This document shows positions 1 to 51,976 of a DNA stretch of 64,000 bases, piece by piece (positions within the stretch are counted from its first letter, which is position 1; the number at the start of each line of letters is the position of its first letter). The translations under genes and the position numbers were made by a program. The notes below the pieces were generated by a model. It was given only the letters and a program-made list of their open reading frames with translations, did not search any database and was not told the DNA's origin. This stretch comes from Littorina saxatilis (lineage: Eukaryota > Mollusca > Gastropoda > Littorinimorpha > Littorinidae): positions 22,212,139 to 22,276,138 of the forward strand of contig NC_090253.1 in the NCBI RefSeq assembly GCF_037325665.1. Direction: 5' to 3'.

Positions 1-110
1 CTGATGGTGCTCTGGGACACGTGGAAGTGCCTGGCGATTGCACTTTGACTTTGGCCTGCTTGTAAACGACCCAATGCAATTTGGCGGTCTTCTCTGCTCA
101 ATCGGGCCAT
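1..110 (-). CDS. Tc1-like transposase, N-terminal fragment (cut by window edge)
   Basis: Thirty-six codons are visible before the window edge. They encode a basic leader and a helix-turn-helix DNA-binding domain of the kind Tc1 transposases use to bind their terminal inverted repeats. The start codon is the first in-frame ATG after a stretch without coding character. No stop or frameshift is seen in the visible part. Whether the enzyme is active cannot be said, because the DDE domain is not in the window. Confidence 0.65.
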   Translation of the reverse strand, partial: MARLSREDRQIALGRLQAGQSQSAIARHFHVSQSTI

Positions 111-426
111 CTTTCGTCGCTGAATTGTCGTCTGATTTCTTTGTGGCGAACAATCCGCTTTTATGGGTTTTGGAAGACATGGTGAGAGCTCAATATTCCC
201 CGAGTTTCACGAGATTACACTGAAGCATGACGAGTGGTCATGCCAAATGAGCAATTTTGACATTGTAGCCACTGATAACGCATGCGTCACGTGCAGAGCT
301 CACTTGTGGCAATGGACGAAAGGTCGACGACCAGATAAACATTTTCTGCAGTTTGGTGGATATCCTTGTAGCCATATAACTAAATTAACCAAATATTACA
401 AGCTATGCGTTTCTTTTTTTGAACAG
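1..426 (-). mobile_element. Tc1/mariner-like DNA transposon, 5' part
   Basis: On the minus strand an ATG at 110-108 opens a frame running off the window edge (MARLSREDRQIALGRLQAG, then SQSAIARHFHVSQSTIS). This is the N-terminal helix-turn-helix of a Tc1-type transposase: a recognition helix ending in VSxSTIS after a QSxxAIARHF segment. Upstream of the ATG, about 316 bases lead to a terminal sequence that reads ACTGTTCAAAAAAAGAAACG outward-in on the minus strand, typical of Tc1-like ends. It abuts a TA at 427-428, the expected target site. The catalytic DDE part lies outside the window, so completeness cannot be judged. The transposon interrupts the LINE that starts at 427. Confidence 0.75.
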
Positions 427-1537
427 TATATATAAATGATTTGCCCTTGTACCTACAGTCTGAATCTGTTGAGTGTCATATGTTAGCAGATGATACAACC
501 TTACATGCAACAGGGAAAAGCCCTGCACAAATTCAAGACAAATTACAACAGAGCCTAAACGATGTTTCTGAGTGGTGTTCTGCAAATCGTATGCTTATTA
601 ATCCAGTAAAAACAAAGTCTATGATAATCAGCACTCGCCAAAAACATCAACTTTCAGAAATGACTCTGAGTCTGTCCCTAAATGAGCACTCCATTGAGCA
701 AGTAGCTGAGCACCGTTTACTGGGACTTACTGTTGATAATAATCTCAAATGGCAGACTCACATCAGTGGAATCTGCAAAAAAATTGCTAAAAACCTGTTT
801 CTTTTGTCAAAGTTACAAAGCATTATTAATCTAGACACAAGAAAACTATTTTACAATGCCCACATAAAACCCCATATTGATTATGCTTCCATAGTATGGG
901 ACGGGTGTAGTGAAGTTCACTTGAAGAAGCTGAACTCGCTCCAGCGTAGAGCTGCTAAACTAGTTCTGCCCAGTCCATCTCTTTCTACAAAGGAAAAGAT
1001 GAAAAGTATTGGGATGTTAAGCTTAAAAAAGCAGCTTTTGTATAATAAATGTTCATTTATGTATAAAGTCGTCTATAAGGACGCCCCAACATATCTTATA
1101 CAACTCTTCAATTCATCTCCGTCATATTATTCAAACATTCGAAATAACCTTGCCTTGTCAAGGCCCCGCATCTATTTGTTTAAAACTAGTTTTTCTTATT
1201 CTGGTGCGTTCCTTTGGAATTCACTACCTGTAAATATCAAGTCATGTCTGTCATTATCCTCTCTTAAAAGACAGCTCCGAAAGCACCTCTCTAACGACTA
1301 AGTCGGTGTACACTTTGTGCGATTGTGTGTGAGGATGTGTAAAAGAGAAAGTGTATAGTATGCTTCCATTAACAAGCACACTTTTGAGTTTTTAATTTTT
1401 ATTTTGTTATACCTTTCCCTATTGTTGTTTTTTTTGTTTTTTTGTTTTTAATTCTTCATATTTGTTCTTTGTTTCATGTGTGTATTATAGTAGGGACTAG
1501 CTGTAAGAAAGGACCATATGGACCTAATGCTATCATC
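427..1537 (+). mobile_element. CR1/L2-group LINE fragment: 3' half of reverse transcriptase and 3' region
   Basis: From 432 the frame reads INDLPLYLQ, the conserved YINDLP stretch of non-LTR reverse transcriptases, followed by the catalytic ADD box (LADDTTL). The fragment continues through the thumb region to the C-terminal signature QRRAAKLVL and GAFLWNSLP, ending at a stop near 1302. A 3'UTR follows to 1537, then resumes at 2640-2685 after an inserted RTE element. The tail has AATAAAG and GAGTTC repeats. The 5' side is cut by the Tc1-like insertion at 427, and the upstream half lies outside the window. The family (CR1/L2/Rex1 group) is inferred from motifs. Confidence 0.75.
432..1301 (+). 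pseudogene. LINE reverse transcriptase, C-terminal part
   Basis: About 290 residues are open in one frame. Seen in order: INDLP, then LADDTTL with the two catalytic aspartates (about residues 16-17), then LLGLTVDNNLKWQTH (palm/thumb border), HIDYASIVWDGC, QRRAAKLVL, LWNSLPVNIKSC. It would catalyse target-primed reverse transcription. It has no start of its own, because the N-terminal RT fingers and the endonuclease are missing on the other side of the Tc1-like insertion. The remaining frame is undamaged, which suggests a fairly recent insertion. Confidence 0.8.
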
Positions 1538-2625
1538 TTACTTACTTACTTAGGCCATTATGAACCCCCGGGGGAGCATAGGCCATCGACGACAATTCTC
1601 CATCCGACACGGTCCTGGGCTGCCCTTTCGATCTGGCTCCAGGTCTTCCCCTGCCTGTTGATCTCTGCTTCAGTGTCTCGCCTCCAACTGTTGCGCGGCC
1701 GGCCTCTCTTCCTTTTCCCTTGTGGATTCCACTTCAGGGCTTGCCTCGTGATACTGGATGCTGGCTTTCTCAGGGTGTGCCCTATCCAGCCCCATTTCCT
1801 CCGGAGAATTTGCTGCGCCGCTGGTTTCTGGTCAGCTCTCTGCCAAAGGTCTTCATTTCGGATTCTGTCCGTCCATCTGATGTTTAGGATGCGCCTCAAG
1901 CAGGTGTTGACAAAGATTTGGATCTTTCCCAGCATGGTCTCTGTTGTCCTCCATGTCTCACACCCATAGAGAAGAACAGATTTGACGTTTGAATTGAAGA
2001 TCCGAAGCTTCGTCCTTTGGCTAATCTCCTTGGAACCCCAGATCTTCTTTAGCATGACAAAGGCTCCCCTTGCTTTCCCAATCCTTGCTTTGACGTCCCT
2101 GTCCGAGCCTCCTTGTCCGTCAATGACGCTCCCCAGGTAAACAAAGGACTCCACTGCCTTGATGGGCTCCCCATTGATCATCACCGGATTGTCGGCTGTG
2201 GTGTTGGTCTTAATCAATTCGGTTTTCCTCTTGTTGATCTTGAGTCCTACACCGGCTGATATTGTCTCCAGGTGAGTAGTCTTGTCTTGCATTTGGGCAT
2301 GGTTGTGGGAAAGGAGGGCAAGATCATCTGCAAAGTCGAGGTCTTCCAGTTGATCGAAGAGTGTCCATTGTATCCCATTTCTCCTGCCTGCTGTTGTGGT
2401 CTTCATGATCCAGTCGATAGCCAGAAGAAATAGGAATGGTGACAGTATACATCCTTGTCGTACCCCCGTTTTCACCTCAAAGCTGTCGGATAGCTGGCCA
2501 GCATGGGCTACTCTACACTTCATATCCTGGTAGGTGCCCCGGATGAGGGAGATGAATTTCTCTGGAATGCCGTAGTGCCGCATGAGTTTCCACAGTGACT
2601 CTCTGTCCACGCTGTCGAAGGCTTT
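1538..2625 (-). mobile_element. RTE-like LINE, 5'-truncated, with 14-base target duplication
   Basis: The insertion is flanked by CTAATGCTATCATC at 1524-1537 and again at 2626-2639. The 3' end (low coordinate) carries a short TAAG repeat tail, as RTE elements do. The coding part ends almost at the tail, leaving a very short 3'UTR, also an RTE trait. The element lacks the apurinic-like endonuclease and the first RT blocks, so it is a typical 5'-truncated copy. It sits inside the 3' region of the CR1/L2-group LINE on the opposite strand and is therefore younger than it. Confidence 0.85.
1558..2610 (-). pseudogene. RTE-type reverse transcriptase, C-terminal 350 residues
   Basis: The frame is open from 2610 down to the stop near 1558. 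Visible: GVRQGCILSPFLF (RT motif with the GxxQG turn), FADDLALLSH (catalytic box, about residues 94-103), GLKINKRKTE, YLGSVI, and the C-terminal region with GCETWR, RWTDRIRNEDLW, WIGHTLRKP, GKRKRGRPRNSWRRD and the closing SPGGS. This set is typical of RTE/BovB-clade enzymes. The first residue given is only the first start codon after truncation, not a native start. No stop interrupts the part that remains. Confidence 0.85.
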
Positions 2626-2639
2626 CTAATGCTATCATC

Positions 2640-2685
2640 CCTCGGTAATAAAGTTTTCGAGTTCGAGTTCGAGTTCGAGTTCTCT
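2640..2685 (+). mobile_element. 3' tail of the CR1/L2-group LINE, resumed after the RTE insertion
   Basis: After the second target-duplication copy the sequence continues with AATAAAG followed by GAGTTC hexamer repeats, then a CT run. It completes the 3' end of the LINE fragment at 427-1537. Confidence 0.65.
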
Positions 2686-2739
2686 CTCTCTCTCTATTTC
2701 AAGGTTGAGAACCGGTTTTCTGCTGTGCAATCTTAATTT

Positions 2740-2746
2740 TAACCCA

Positions 2747-2777
<31 letters not shown>

Positions 2778-2788
2778 CTGTGTGCGTG

Positions 2789-2822
<34 letters not shown>

Positions 2823-3144
2823 CTGTGTGTGTGTGCCAGTGCGTTCGTGTGTGTGTGTGTGTGTGTGCGTGCGTGTGTGTTTATGGAGCGTCAGTCTGTG
2901 ACGCGTGACACTGGATAAGGTCTTTTTGTTAATAACTTTGCGACGCTAGATCAATAGTTTGAGAAGCTCATCGGAAAGGGTGACCTTATAATATGAACAG
3001 CTGTGACAGCAAGTTGTATGATTGTGTGTGTATGTGGTGTGTGTGTGTGTATGTGTGTGTGTGCAGTGTGTGTGTGTGTGTGTATGTGGTGTGTGTGTTA
3101 GTGTGTTTGTGTGTGTGTGCCGGTGTCTGTGTGTGTGCGTGCGA

Positions 3145-3178
<34 letters not shown>

Positions 3179-3305
3179 ATATAATATATATATGTGTGTG
3201 TGTGTGCATGTGTATTTGTGTTAGTGCGTGTGTGCGTGCATGTTTGTGTGCATGCGAGCAATCGTGCGTGCGCATGCGCGCGTGCGTGCGTGCGTCTGTG
3301 TGTGC
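2740..3305. repeat. (TG)n microsatellite cluster
   Basis: Two long runs of TG with TATA and GTGC interruptions occur at about 2746-2882 and 3022-3303. Apparent reading frames here (Cys/Val on one strand, His/Thr on the other) are artefacts of the dinucleotide repeat. Confidence 0.95.
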
Positions 3306-3424
3306 CGTGTTGACGAAGCCAGCTGTTTCATTTCGTGGTTGCGTTGTTGTTGATGTTTCTGACCGTACGTTGACTTTATTTCTGAGAACAGGAATGGCTG
3401 ATGAGGAGAGTGTGTGTCAATGAC

Positions 3425-3878
3425 CAGGGGCGGATCACATCATTTTTAAGGCGGGGTGGGTTTCCACATTTATTTTAGGGACAATTCGACGACGCGAAGC
3501 AATCTGGTGCAATCTGAGCTAACAAACTTCCCCTAATACACCTTCCAAAAAGTAAATTTAAGAAGACATATTTGGATCAAAACAAGGACAATTGACCGAT
3601 CTGGTGGAACCTGAGCCAGCAAATGACCCAACTACTTTCCAAAACCGTCTCTTAGAATACAAAGGCCGGCTCCTAGGCCGGGGGGCCGGGGGCATGCCCC
3701 CCCCCCGGGACATTTGAATACAAATCATGGAAAATGGAGCAATCTGGTGCAATCTGAGCCATCAATTTTTCCTTTTTTTTAAATGTATTATCTTTTTTTT
3801 TTTTAAACTTTTTTTTAGGCTAGGAGGGGGGGGGGGGGGGTCCGCAAACCCCGGAAACTCCCCCTGGATTCGCCCCTG
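3425..3878. mobile_element. MITE-like element with CAGGGGCG ends
   Basis: The 454-base segment starts CAGGGGCGGATC and ends GATTCGCCCCTG, an imperfect terminal inverted repeat. ATGAC flanks both sides (3420-3424 and 3879-3883). The interior is C- or G-tract rich with no coding potential. The CAGGG termini recall hAT-derived MITEs, but the flanking duplication seen is 5 bases rather than 8, so the superfamily is uncertain. Confidence 0.5.
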
Positions 3879-4179
3879 ATGACTGTCTGTTTGTCCGTAG
3901 GCTTATCAATTTGTTTTTGTCTTTGAGTTTCCGGTCGTCTGCGAACTAGTCCATATTCATCCCGTAATTGAACAATTCTGACGCATGTGTTTTTACGAGA
4001 ATTACTTTTCTCATCTTGGGGCGGAGTTTCCAGTCGTCTGTGAAGTCATTCATATTGGTGTGCGTATTTCCAAGATTCTGTGGCAGGTGTTTTGACAACA
4101 AATACACAAAACAACGCTTTGATGTTTTTGTCCTGTTTGTTAAATATGATTGGGCTGTTGTCAGGGCATGAGCAAGATC

Positions 4180-4395
4180 ACACACTCAGACACAGACACA
4201 GACAGACACACACACACACACACACACAAACACATATATGTGTGTGTGTGTCGTGATATGTGTGTGTGTCGTGTGTGTGTGTATGTGTGTCTGTGTGTCT
4301 GTCTGTCTGTTTGTGTCTGTGTCTGTGTCTGAATGTGTGATCTTAAATGACAAGCATGCACGCACACACGCACTGACTCACACACATATATATAT
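4180..4395. repeat. (AC)n / (TG)n microsatellite cluster
   Basis: Alternating AC and TG dinucleotide blocks, with the two orders facing each other, give a potentially self-pairing microsatellite. No gene. Confidence 0.9.
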
Positions 4396-4494
4396 AGCCT
4401 ATCATATATGTCTGATTTCTGAGATAAATCTGATATGATTTGATTTGATTTCATATGAAATAAATCTGATATGATTTCTGATATGTATCTGAGG

Positions 4495-4995
<501 letters not shown>

Positions 4996-5565
4996 CTTTT
5001 TTATGGTCACTGACTCTGAGTATCATTTTATCAACATTCGAACTGGGAGAAGAAGAAGAAACAAGTCGCTTGAAGTCACAGTTGAAGTGAAATTAACACA
5101 TTTAGTCAATCTGTCAAACTCACAGAATAAAACTGAACGCATTGCATTTCACGAAGACAATATTTTTGCCATTACCCCGCGGCCGAGACTGAAAGTGCTG
5201 ACACATTCACGAGAAAGGCACGCGAGCTGATTGCTGATTGCTTGAAGTAAGATTTTGAGATTCTTAATTACCAAACTCATAAATTAATTTTTAAGCTTCC
5301 ACACTGAAATGCAATCCCCATAATCTGAGCTTCGTCGAAGAAGTTGCTTGACCAAAATGTCAATCAGTTTGATCGAACAATGCATGAGGGCGTGACAGTG
5401 CCGCCTTTAATTTTCACTAAAAGCCTGATATGAGTTATGATATCATCAAAGTTGTTTATCGAAAAAAAAGAAACATTGATTCTGGGGATATCGTCTTGAA
5501 GAATGTGTATATGTAAAGTTTCATGAAGATCGGTTAAGTAGTTTTCTCGGAATCGCTCTACACAA

Positions 5566-6369
5566 TCAATCAATCAATCAATCAATATGAAGCTTATATA
5601 GCGCGTATTCCGTGGGTACAGTTCTAAGCGCTTGTCGAAGAGTTGTCAACACAGGACTAACAAAGAAACTAACATCTTCAGACGGACACGAACCCTATCA
5701 CACACTAGCAAACCCTGGTAAACATACAACAAACAACTGTTTAACAACAATGTACACATCAATAGCTAGGTCCAAACAAAATAATATTAAGCACAAAGAA
5801 AATCCCTCTCACAGAGCACAGCACAAGAATGTCTTTTGGGGCACAACACATCACGTCGAGCATGAAAGTCGCAGCCAGCTACGGGAAGAACTGAGTCTTC
5901 AACCTACTCTTGAACGCGTCAAGAGAGGGGCTCTGGCGAAGCTCAAGCGGCAGGGAGTTCCAGACGGAGGGGCCCGCGGAGGGAAATGCACGCTGACCAG
6001 CAGATGCGAGTTTCGAGCGAGGGATGTGGAGGCGGAGAGGGTCAGCAGCAGAACGAAGGGGACGGTCGGAGGGCTGGGTGTACAGGTCCAGGGAGGATTG
6101 AAGGTACTCGGGAGCAGAGTCGTTGAGACACTTGTAGACCAGAGTGGACAGTTTGTAGGAGATTCGGGTGTTGACAGGGAGCCAGTGCAAGGAGCGAAGT
6201 AGGGGGGTGATGTGGTCTCGCTTCGTCTTCCTCAACGTCAGCCTGGCAGCGGCGTTCTGGACTCGTTGTAGGCCATGAATGGATGAGGCGGGGAGGCCAG
6301 CCAGAAGGGAGTTGCAGTAGTCCAGACGAGACAACCAGCTTGACACAGGCGTCGTGACACACACACACA
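5566..6369 (-). mobile_element. L2/CR1-like LINE, 5'-truncated, 12-base target duplication
   Basis: The element is flanked by CGCTCTACACAA at 5554-5565 and 6370-6381. Its 3' end (low coordinate) has a TTGA tetranucleotide tail preceded, on the minus strand, by GCGCTATATAAGCTTCATA, the GCGCTATATAA end shared by L2-like LINEs and the SINEs that borrow their tail. A reverse transcriptase C-terminus is encoded on the minus strand. It inserted into R1 copy A and so is younger than it. Confidence 0.8.
5879..6355 (-). pseudogene. LINE reverse transcriptase, C-terminal fragment
   Basis: About 155 residues are open. They begin VSSWLSRLDYCNSLLAGLP, then LQRVQNAAARLTL, RSLHWLPVNTRISYK, and close with VWNSLPLELRQSPSLDAFK. 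This is the C-terminal region that follows the RT palm in L2/CR1/Rex1-type enzymes. The catalytic boxes are missing because of 5' truncation, so no enzyme is made. Confidence 0.8.
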
Positions 6370-6429
6370 CGCTCTACACAAATCGCCAACGCCATCCTCT
6401 CGATTACGTGACTAAATGTTAAAAGAGAC

Positions 6430-6900
6430 TCTCTTCTTATTATCTTTACATTATATATGAACAGTGAAATCAGCATCGTTATTTTGGAGAGTAGACTGAA
6501 GTTTTAGAAAAAAACAAGAACATGCAAAGCGCGTAAAATGTGACCATAAATATCGACGCACGACCAAGTTGTAATGAACAAAAAAATAAATGAATAGATA
6601 AGCACACAAAAACTGATAAATAGATAAAAAGTTAAATGAATAAATAAATGCAAATAAATTTAACTGCACGAGTATGATACAAGTGCGCAGAAGAGAGTAC
6701 GTTTTCTGGTGCAAGGGAAGGAACTCCGAATTTTTGTTCCGATCTATACTTTTAGAAGGATTTTTGCATTGTTTTTATTTGTACATAAAAGGATTATGTT
6801 ACCAAAGGCAAAATGTTATTTCAAGTTTCTGCTTCATTTCTAATGACTTCAAGTATTTTTTAGAGGGTGTCTGAGTCCATTCTTATCATCACTATAATCC
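6430..6900. other. AT-rich spacer upstream of PRPF8
   Basis: I see no gene, repeat end or conserved motif in this stretch. It is the distal flank of the PRPF8 promoter. Confidence 0.5.
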
Positions 6901-6909
6901 ATATTTTGT

Positions 6910-6990
6910 AAAATGTCACGTGATATCCGGAAGCGGCCATGGCGTTTCGTTTGCGAAACGTGATGTGATCTTTATTGTGATTCCTTTTTC
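6910..6990 (+). promoter_or_regulatory. PRPF8: PRPF8 core promoter region
   Basis: The stretch holds an E-box CACGTG (6917-6922), an ETS-type CCGGAAGC (6927-6934), a YY1-like GGCCATGGCG (6935-6944), then an inverted repeat CGTTTCG/CGAAACG (about 6943-6960). No TATA box is evident. This make-up suits a constitutive housekeeping promoter. A pyrimidine-rich TTCCTTTTTCTTTG near 6981-6994 could be the initiator. The start site itself is inferred. Confidence 0.55.
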
Positions 6991-7022
6991 TTTGCTAGTG
7001 CTCGAGTGCGTATATCATCCAA
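6985..7022 (+). other. PRPF8: PRPF8 5'UTR exon (non-coding exon)
   Basis: A strong donor GTAAGT begins at 7023. The next acceptor (pyrimidine tract, TATCAG) ends at 7622, so an untranslated leader exon joins 7623, 32 bases ahead of the ATG. The upstream limit is only an estimate. Confidence 0.55.
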
Positions 7023-7173
7023 GTAAGTCAGTTCGGTCATTTTTTTCTTATTCTGCTGTTAGCTTTTTGTTGCGATCGCGGTCACCGCTTTAGACGTGAT
7101 CAGTCGGTATCATTTTTGTCGTGCTTTGCGCGTAGATTAAAATAAAAACACTTAAAACAGAATTGTTTTTTTC

Positions 7174-7230
7174 AAATGGAGCCGCTCTGAATAAGAATTC
7201 GTAATGGAGCCGCTCTGAATAAGAATTCGT
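7174..7230. repeat. 28-base tandem duplication in the 5'UTR intron
   Basis: The unit AATGGAGCCGCTCTGAATAA plus AGAATTCGT is present twice in succession. Confidence 0.9.
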
Positions 7231-7654
7231 AATGTGGACAATTATCTGTGTAGTTTGTAATAAACAGCTGATTTCGTTTGCTGGTAAAACAAAGAGGTAC
7301 AAATCACTTTTGCAATGTTGTATTCATTACATTTCTTTCGTGTACTAAGATCTGACTGCTGACAATTTTATTGCCGCAATAGCTATTTTGGCATACGCAT
7401 AGTCCCGAAGTTAACCCCGTGGAAGAGACGTCACATACTGAAAGATGAGCCACCGTTGTGATTGAGTTAGTGGCACCTTGAACCTCACCCGGGGCTAAAT
7501 CGGGTAATTGCAAGATCTCTCTACAGAAATAAGAGTAAGACCAAGGTACTAAGAGTAAGACTAAGAGTAAGAAGAAATACAACACTGAACGCAAACTCAA
7601 CTATTTTTCTTTTCTTTATCAGGTTTAAAATAAGACCAGCCAACGGAAGCAACC

Positions 7655-49105
<41,451 letters not shown>

Positions 49106-49121
49106 ACAGGATTCTTGGTGC

Positions 49122-49345
49122 TGTACATAGACAAAGCACAGTCGCTACTTGTGAAGGACAAGCATTTCAAAGACTGTGTTGTGAAAGAAAATGTCCATTG
49201 AGATGTTTTCTTTGGTGTAGATGAAATCACATTATTGACTGTTCACCGGTGTGACCACACAGTTGCAAATCTGCACAAGAGAAGACTGATTTCCTTGTTG
49301 AAAAGGGTCATTGAAAGTTACGTTTATCTTTTTTATCTGTACATA
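49122..49345 (+). promoter_or_regulatory. PRPF8: Two Pumilio-type sites (TGTACATA) in the 3'UTR
   Basis: TGTACATA at 49122-49129 and 49338-49345 both fit the UGUANAUA consensus of PUF proteins. Function is inferred from the motif alone. Confidence 0.4.
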
Positions 49346-50040
49346 AAAATGTTCATTCATTGAAGCGTTCTTTACTGTGAAGGTTAGATCATTTTGAAGT
49401 TAGATCATTTTGAACTTTGGGATTCATTTTCGACATATATTTTTCTCAACTTTTTTTCCTTTTACATACATTGTAGACATTTTGAAAGGGGAATCAGATT
49501 TAGAGGAAGAGGAATTACACAGCAACCTCAATTGGAGGCAAGTGTTAATGTTAGCGCAGAGCTCATAATTGGCTGAATTTCATGTTGTTTTTAAAGTTGG
49601 ACAGATGTTATATTGCAGATAGGCATGATTACGTTTGCAAGTGTAGGACTGCATTCCAGTGCCCTCTTTTCTTTTGTCAGTTTTGAGCGTTTACATGTAT
49701 GTTTTCAAAACTTTTGGTTTTGTGTTTATTTGGGAACGGAGGGGGTCTGATTGGTAGAGAAGACGGATAAGAGAATGGGCCCCATTTCGGGGGGTTTACT
49801 TACTGTATCAATCAGAGAAAAAGTATTGGAGACTGTATTTCAGAGATGATCGAAAACTTTCGTGGACTGCTCTCTCAATTTTGTTTGTTTTATTTTTTAT
49901 GAAGTGATCTGGACACGTGCCAGACAACATGACCAAGGAATCTGTTCAGAATTCTTTTGTCCTGATATGGCAGTGTGTCACATTGAGATGCTAATTACTG
50001 GTTATCTCAGTTTATGATGTGGAATTGACATTGGTGGAAA

Positions 50041-50081
50041 GGGGGGGGGGTACATACGGGGGGGGGGGGGGGGGGGGGGGG
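50041..50081 (+). repeat. Poly-G runs in the 3'UTR
   Basis: A run of 10 G is followed by TACATAC and then more than 20 G. The RNA could form a G-quadruplex, or the length could be an assembly uncertainty. Confidence 0.85.
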
Positions 50082-50320
50082 TACACACACAATTGTGTGT
50101 GTTAAATGGGGAAAACCTGTGCTATGATGATTTGCACCACTGTCATGTCCCTTTCATGTCTATTTCATTGAGATCTGTTCTAGGTTTTGCTTTGATAGCA
50201 CACATCATATTGCATGAATGCATCATTATTTCTCATTTTAAATTTAGAATGTGATCATTTACCATTCATGTTCACTTTGTGTCTTGTTTTGTGACTGTGT
50301 GATGAAGTATAAATAATTGA

Positions 50321-50326
50321 AATAAA
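50321..50326 (+). terminator. PRPF8: PRPF8 poly(A) signal
   Basis: A canonical AATAAA with a GT-rich tract 35-65 bases downstream, as expected for a cleavage site near 50345. Confidence 0.8.
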
Positions 50327-50349
50327 AACATCATACATTGATTTTCCAT

Positions 50350-50834
50350 TCTGACTGCTGTGTGTGTGTGTATGAGTGTGTGTGTGTTGCTGTTTAAAAG
50401 TTAATTAGTTACAAGCAATCATCACCATTTTTTTCCCTTCCTTTACCAACACCAGTGCAATGAAAATCAGGATTGGATTTGGACGAGGATCTGCATAAAT
50501 ACGCTTTTTCTATAATCCACGATATATTGTCCATTTTTGCCAAAATTATAGAAACTTCTAAGCTTCAGGAGGCTTCTTCTAAAGAGGGGGTCACAACCCA
50601 GTAAGCTGTTTCATTTCTGCCCTTGTCCAATACCTGAAACCAGTTATCTCTTATTTTCTGTCTAGCAGGGTCACAGGTTACATTCAAACGCTCTCACTCT
50701 GACTGATCCTCTCACCTTGTGTGTGTGTGTGTGTATGTTTGACCTAAGTCAGTTAAGAAATGAGTTGGTCACTGGAAAGTGGAGCAAAAGACTTGGAAGG
50801 GGGTGGAGTTGGAGGTTCTGAAGGCTTTCCTTTA
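50350..50834. other. Spacer downstream of PRPF8
   Basis: GT microsatellites occur at 50360 and 50720. I see nothing else in it. Confidence 0.5.
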
Positions 50835-50941
50835 TTGAGCCCGAAGTTGACTTCGCCAAGACTTCCTGAAGTCTTTTTACCAACATTTCAGTGCCAAAGT
50901 TTCGTGAAGTATGTTTCGCCTTATTAATATCGGGCTTTAAT
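50835..50941. mobile_element. Short MITE-like repeat with TTGAGCCCGA ends, copy 2
   Basis: It begins TTGAGCCCGAAGT and ends ATCGGGCTTTAA, an inverted terminal pair. The interior repeats short GAAGT/ACTTC inverted motifs. Related to 38561-38685. Confidence 0.5.
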
Positions 50942-51130
50942 TCAAGTTCAGATTTGGTAGACTCCTTTTCTCTGAATGTCATCACTGCTCCAAAAACCCA
51001 TGTAGGTATAGTCTTATAAGAATTGAAAAAGATGTCATTTTGGTTCCCTGCTCAAAAACACAATGTATGAAGTTTTTGTTATTGATTTGCAAACAGTCGA
51101 TCAAATGTTCAAACAAAAACAAGAAGAAAC

Positions 51131-51976
51131 AAGTCGCGTAAGGCGAAATTACTACATTTAGTCAAGCTGTGGAACTCACAGAATGAAACTGAAGGCACTG
51201 CATTTTTTCACAATGACCGTAGTCCGCCGCTAGTGCAAAAGGCAGTGAAAGTGACGAGCCTGTTCAGCGCGGTAGCGGTTGCGCTGTGCTGCATAGCACG
51301 GTTTACTGTACCTCTCTTCGTTTTAACTTTCTGAGCGTGTTTTTAATCCAAACATATCATATCTATATGTTTTTGGAATCAGGAACCGACAAGGAATAAG
51401 ATGAAATTGTTTTTAAAACGATTTCGGAAATTTAATTTTAATCATAATTTTTATATTTTTAATTTTCAGAGCTTGTTTTTAATCTGAATATAACATATTT
51501 ATATGTTTTTGGAATCAGAACTTGATGAAGAATAAAATAAAAGTAATTTTGGATCGTTTTATAAAAACATAATTTTAATTACAATTTTCAGATTTTTAAT
51601 GACCAAAGTCATTAATTAATTTTTAAGCCTCCATGCTGAAATGCAATACCGAAGTCTGGCCTTCGTCGAAGATTGCTTGGCCAAAATTTCAATCAATTTG
51701 ATTGAAAAATGAAGGTGTGACACTGTTGCCTCAACTTTTACAAAAAGCCGGATATGACGTCATAAAAGACATTTATCGAAAAAATGAAAAAAATGTCTGG
51801 GGATTTCATACCCAGGAACTCTCATGTAAAATTTCATAAGGATCGGTCCAGTAGTTTAGTCTGAATCGCTCTACACACACACACGCACAGACACACACAG
51901 ACACACACGTACACCACGACCCTCGTCTCGATTCCCCCTCTATGTTAAAACATTTAGTCAAAACTTATTAAATGTA
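51131..51976 (+). mobile_element. Dispersed repeat family R1, copy C
   Basis: It starts AACAAGTCGCGTAAGGCGAA and contains the TCGGTCCAGTAGTTTAGTCT block and an ACAC run. It ends with a decayed version of the CATTTAGTCAAAAC hairpin. Copy D follows it directly. Confidence 0.88.

Larger units (their letters stand above)
5054..6428 (+). mobile_element. Dispersed repeat family R1, copy A (interrupted by a LINE)
   Basis: The left part, 5054-5565, matches the 51131-51976 copy in layout: ACAAGTCGC start, CATTTAGTCAA motif, internal AAGTTTCATGAAGATCGGTT block and ATCGCTCTACACA. The right end resumes at 6370 and closes with GACTAAATGTTAAAAG. An L2/CR1-like LINE splits it. Copies B (15002-15838), C and D (51131-52832) are more intact. 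The family is unassigned. Confidence 0.6.
49106..50345 (+). other. PRPF8: PRPF8 3'UTR
   Basis: It runs from the TAG to a canonical AATAAA at 50321-50326. Cleavage is expected near 50340-50345, just before a GT-rich downstream element (50360-50392). It holds two Pumilio-type sites and a G-run block. Confidence 0.75.

Noticed and set aside
2705-3423. Apparent Cys/Val- and His/Thr-rich proteins
   Set aside because: They are translations of TG/AC microsatellites. The same happens at 4150-4532, 21106-21348, 23793-24086 and 45208-48154.
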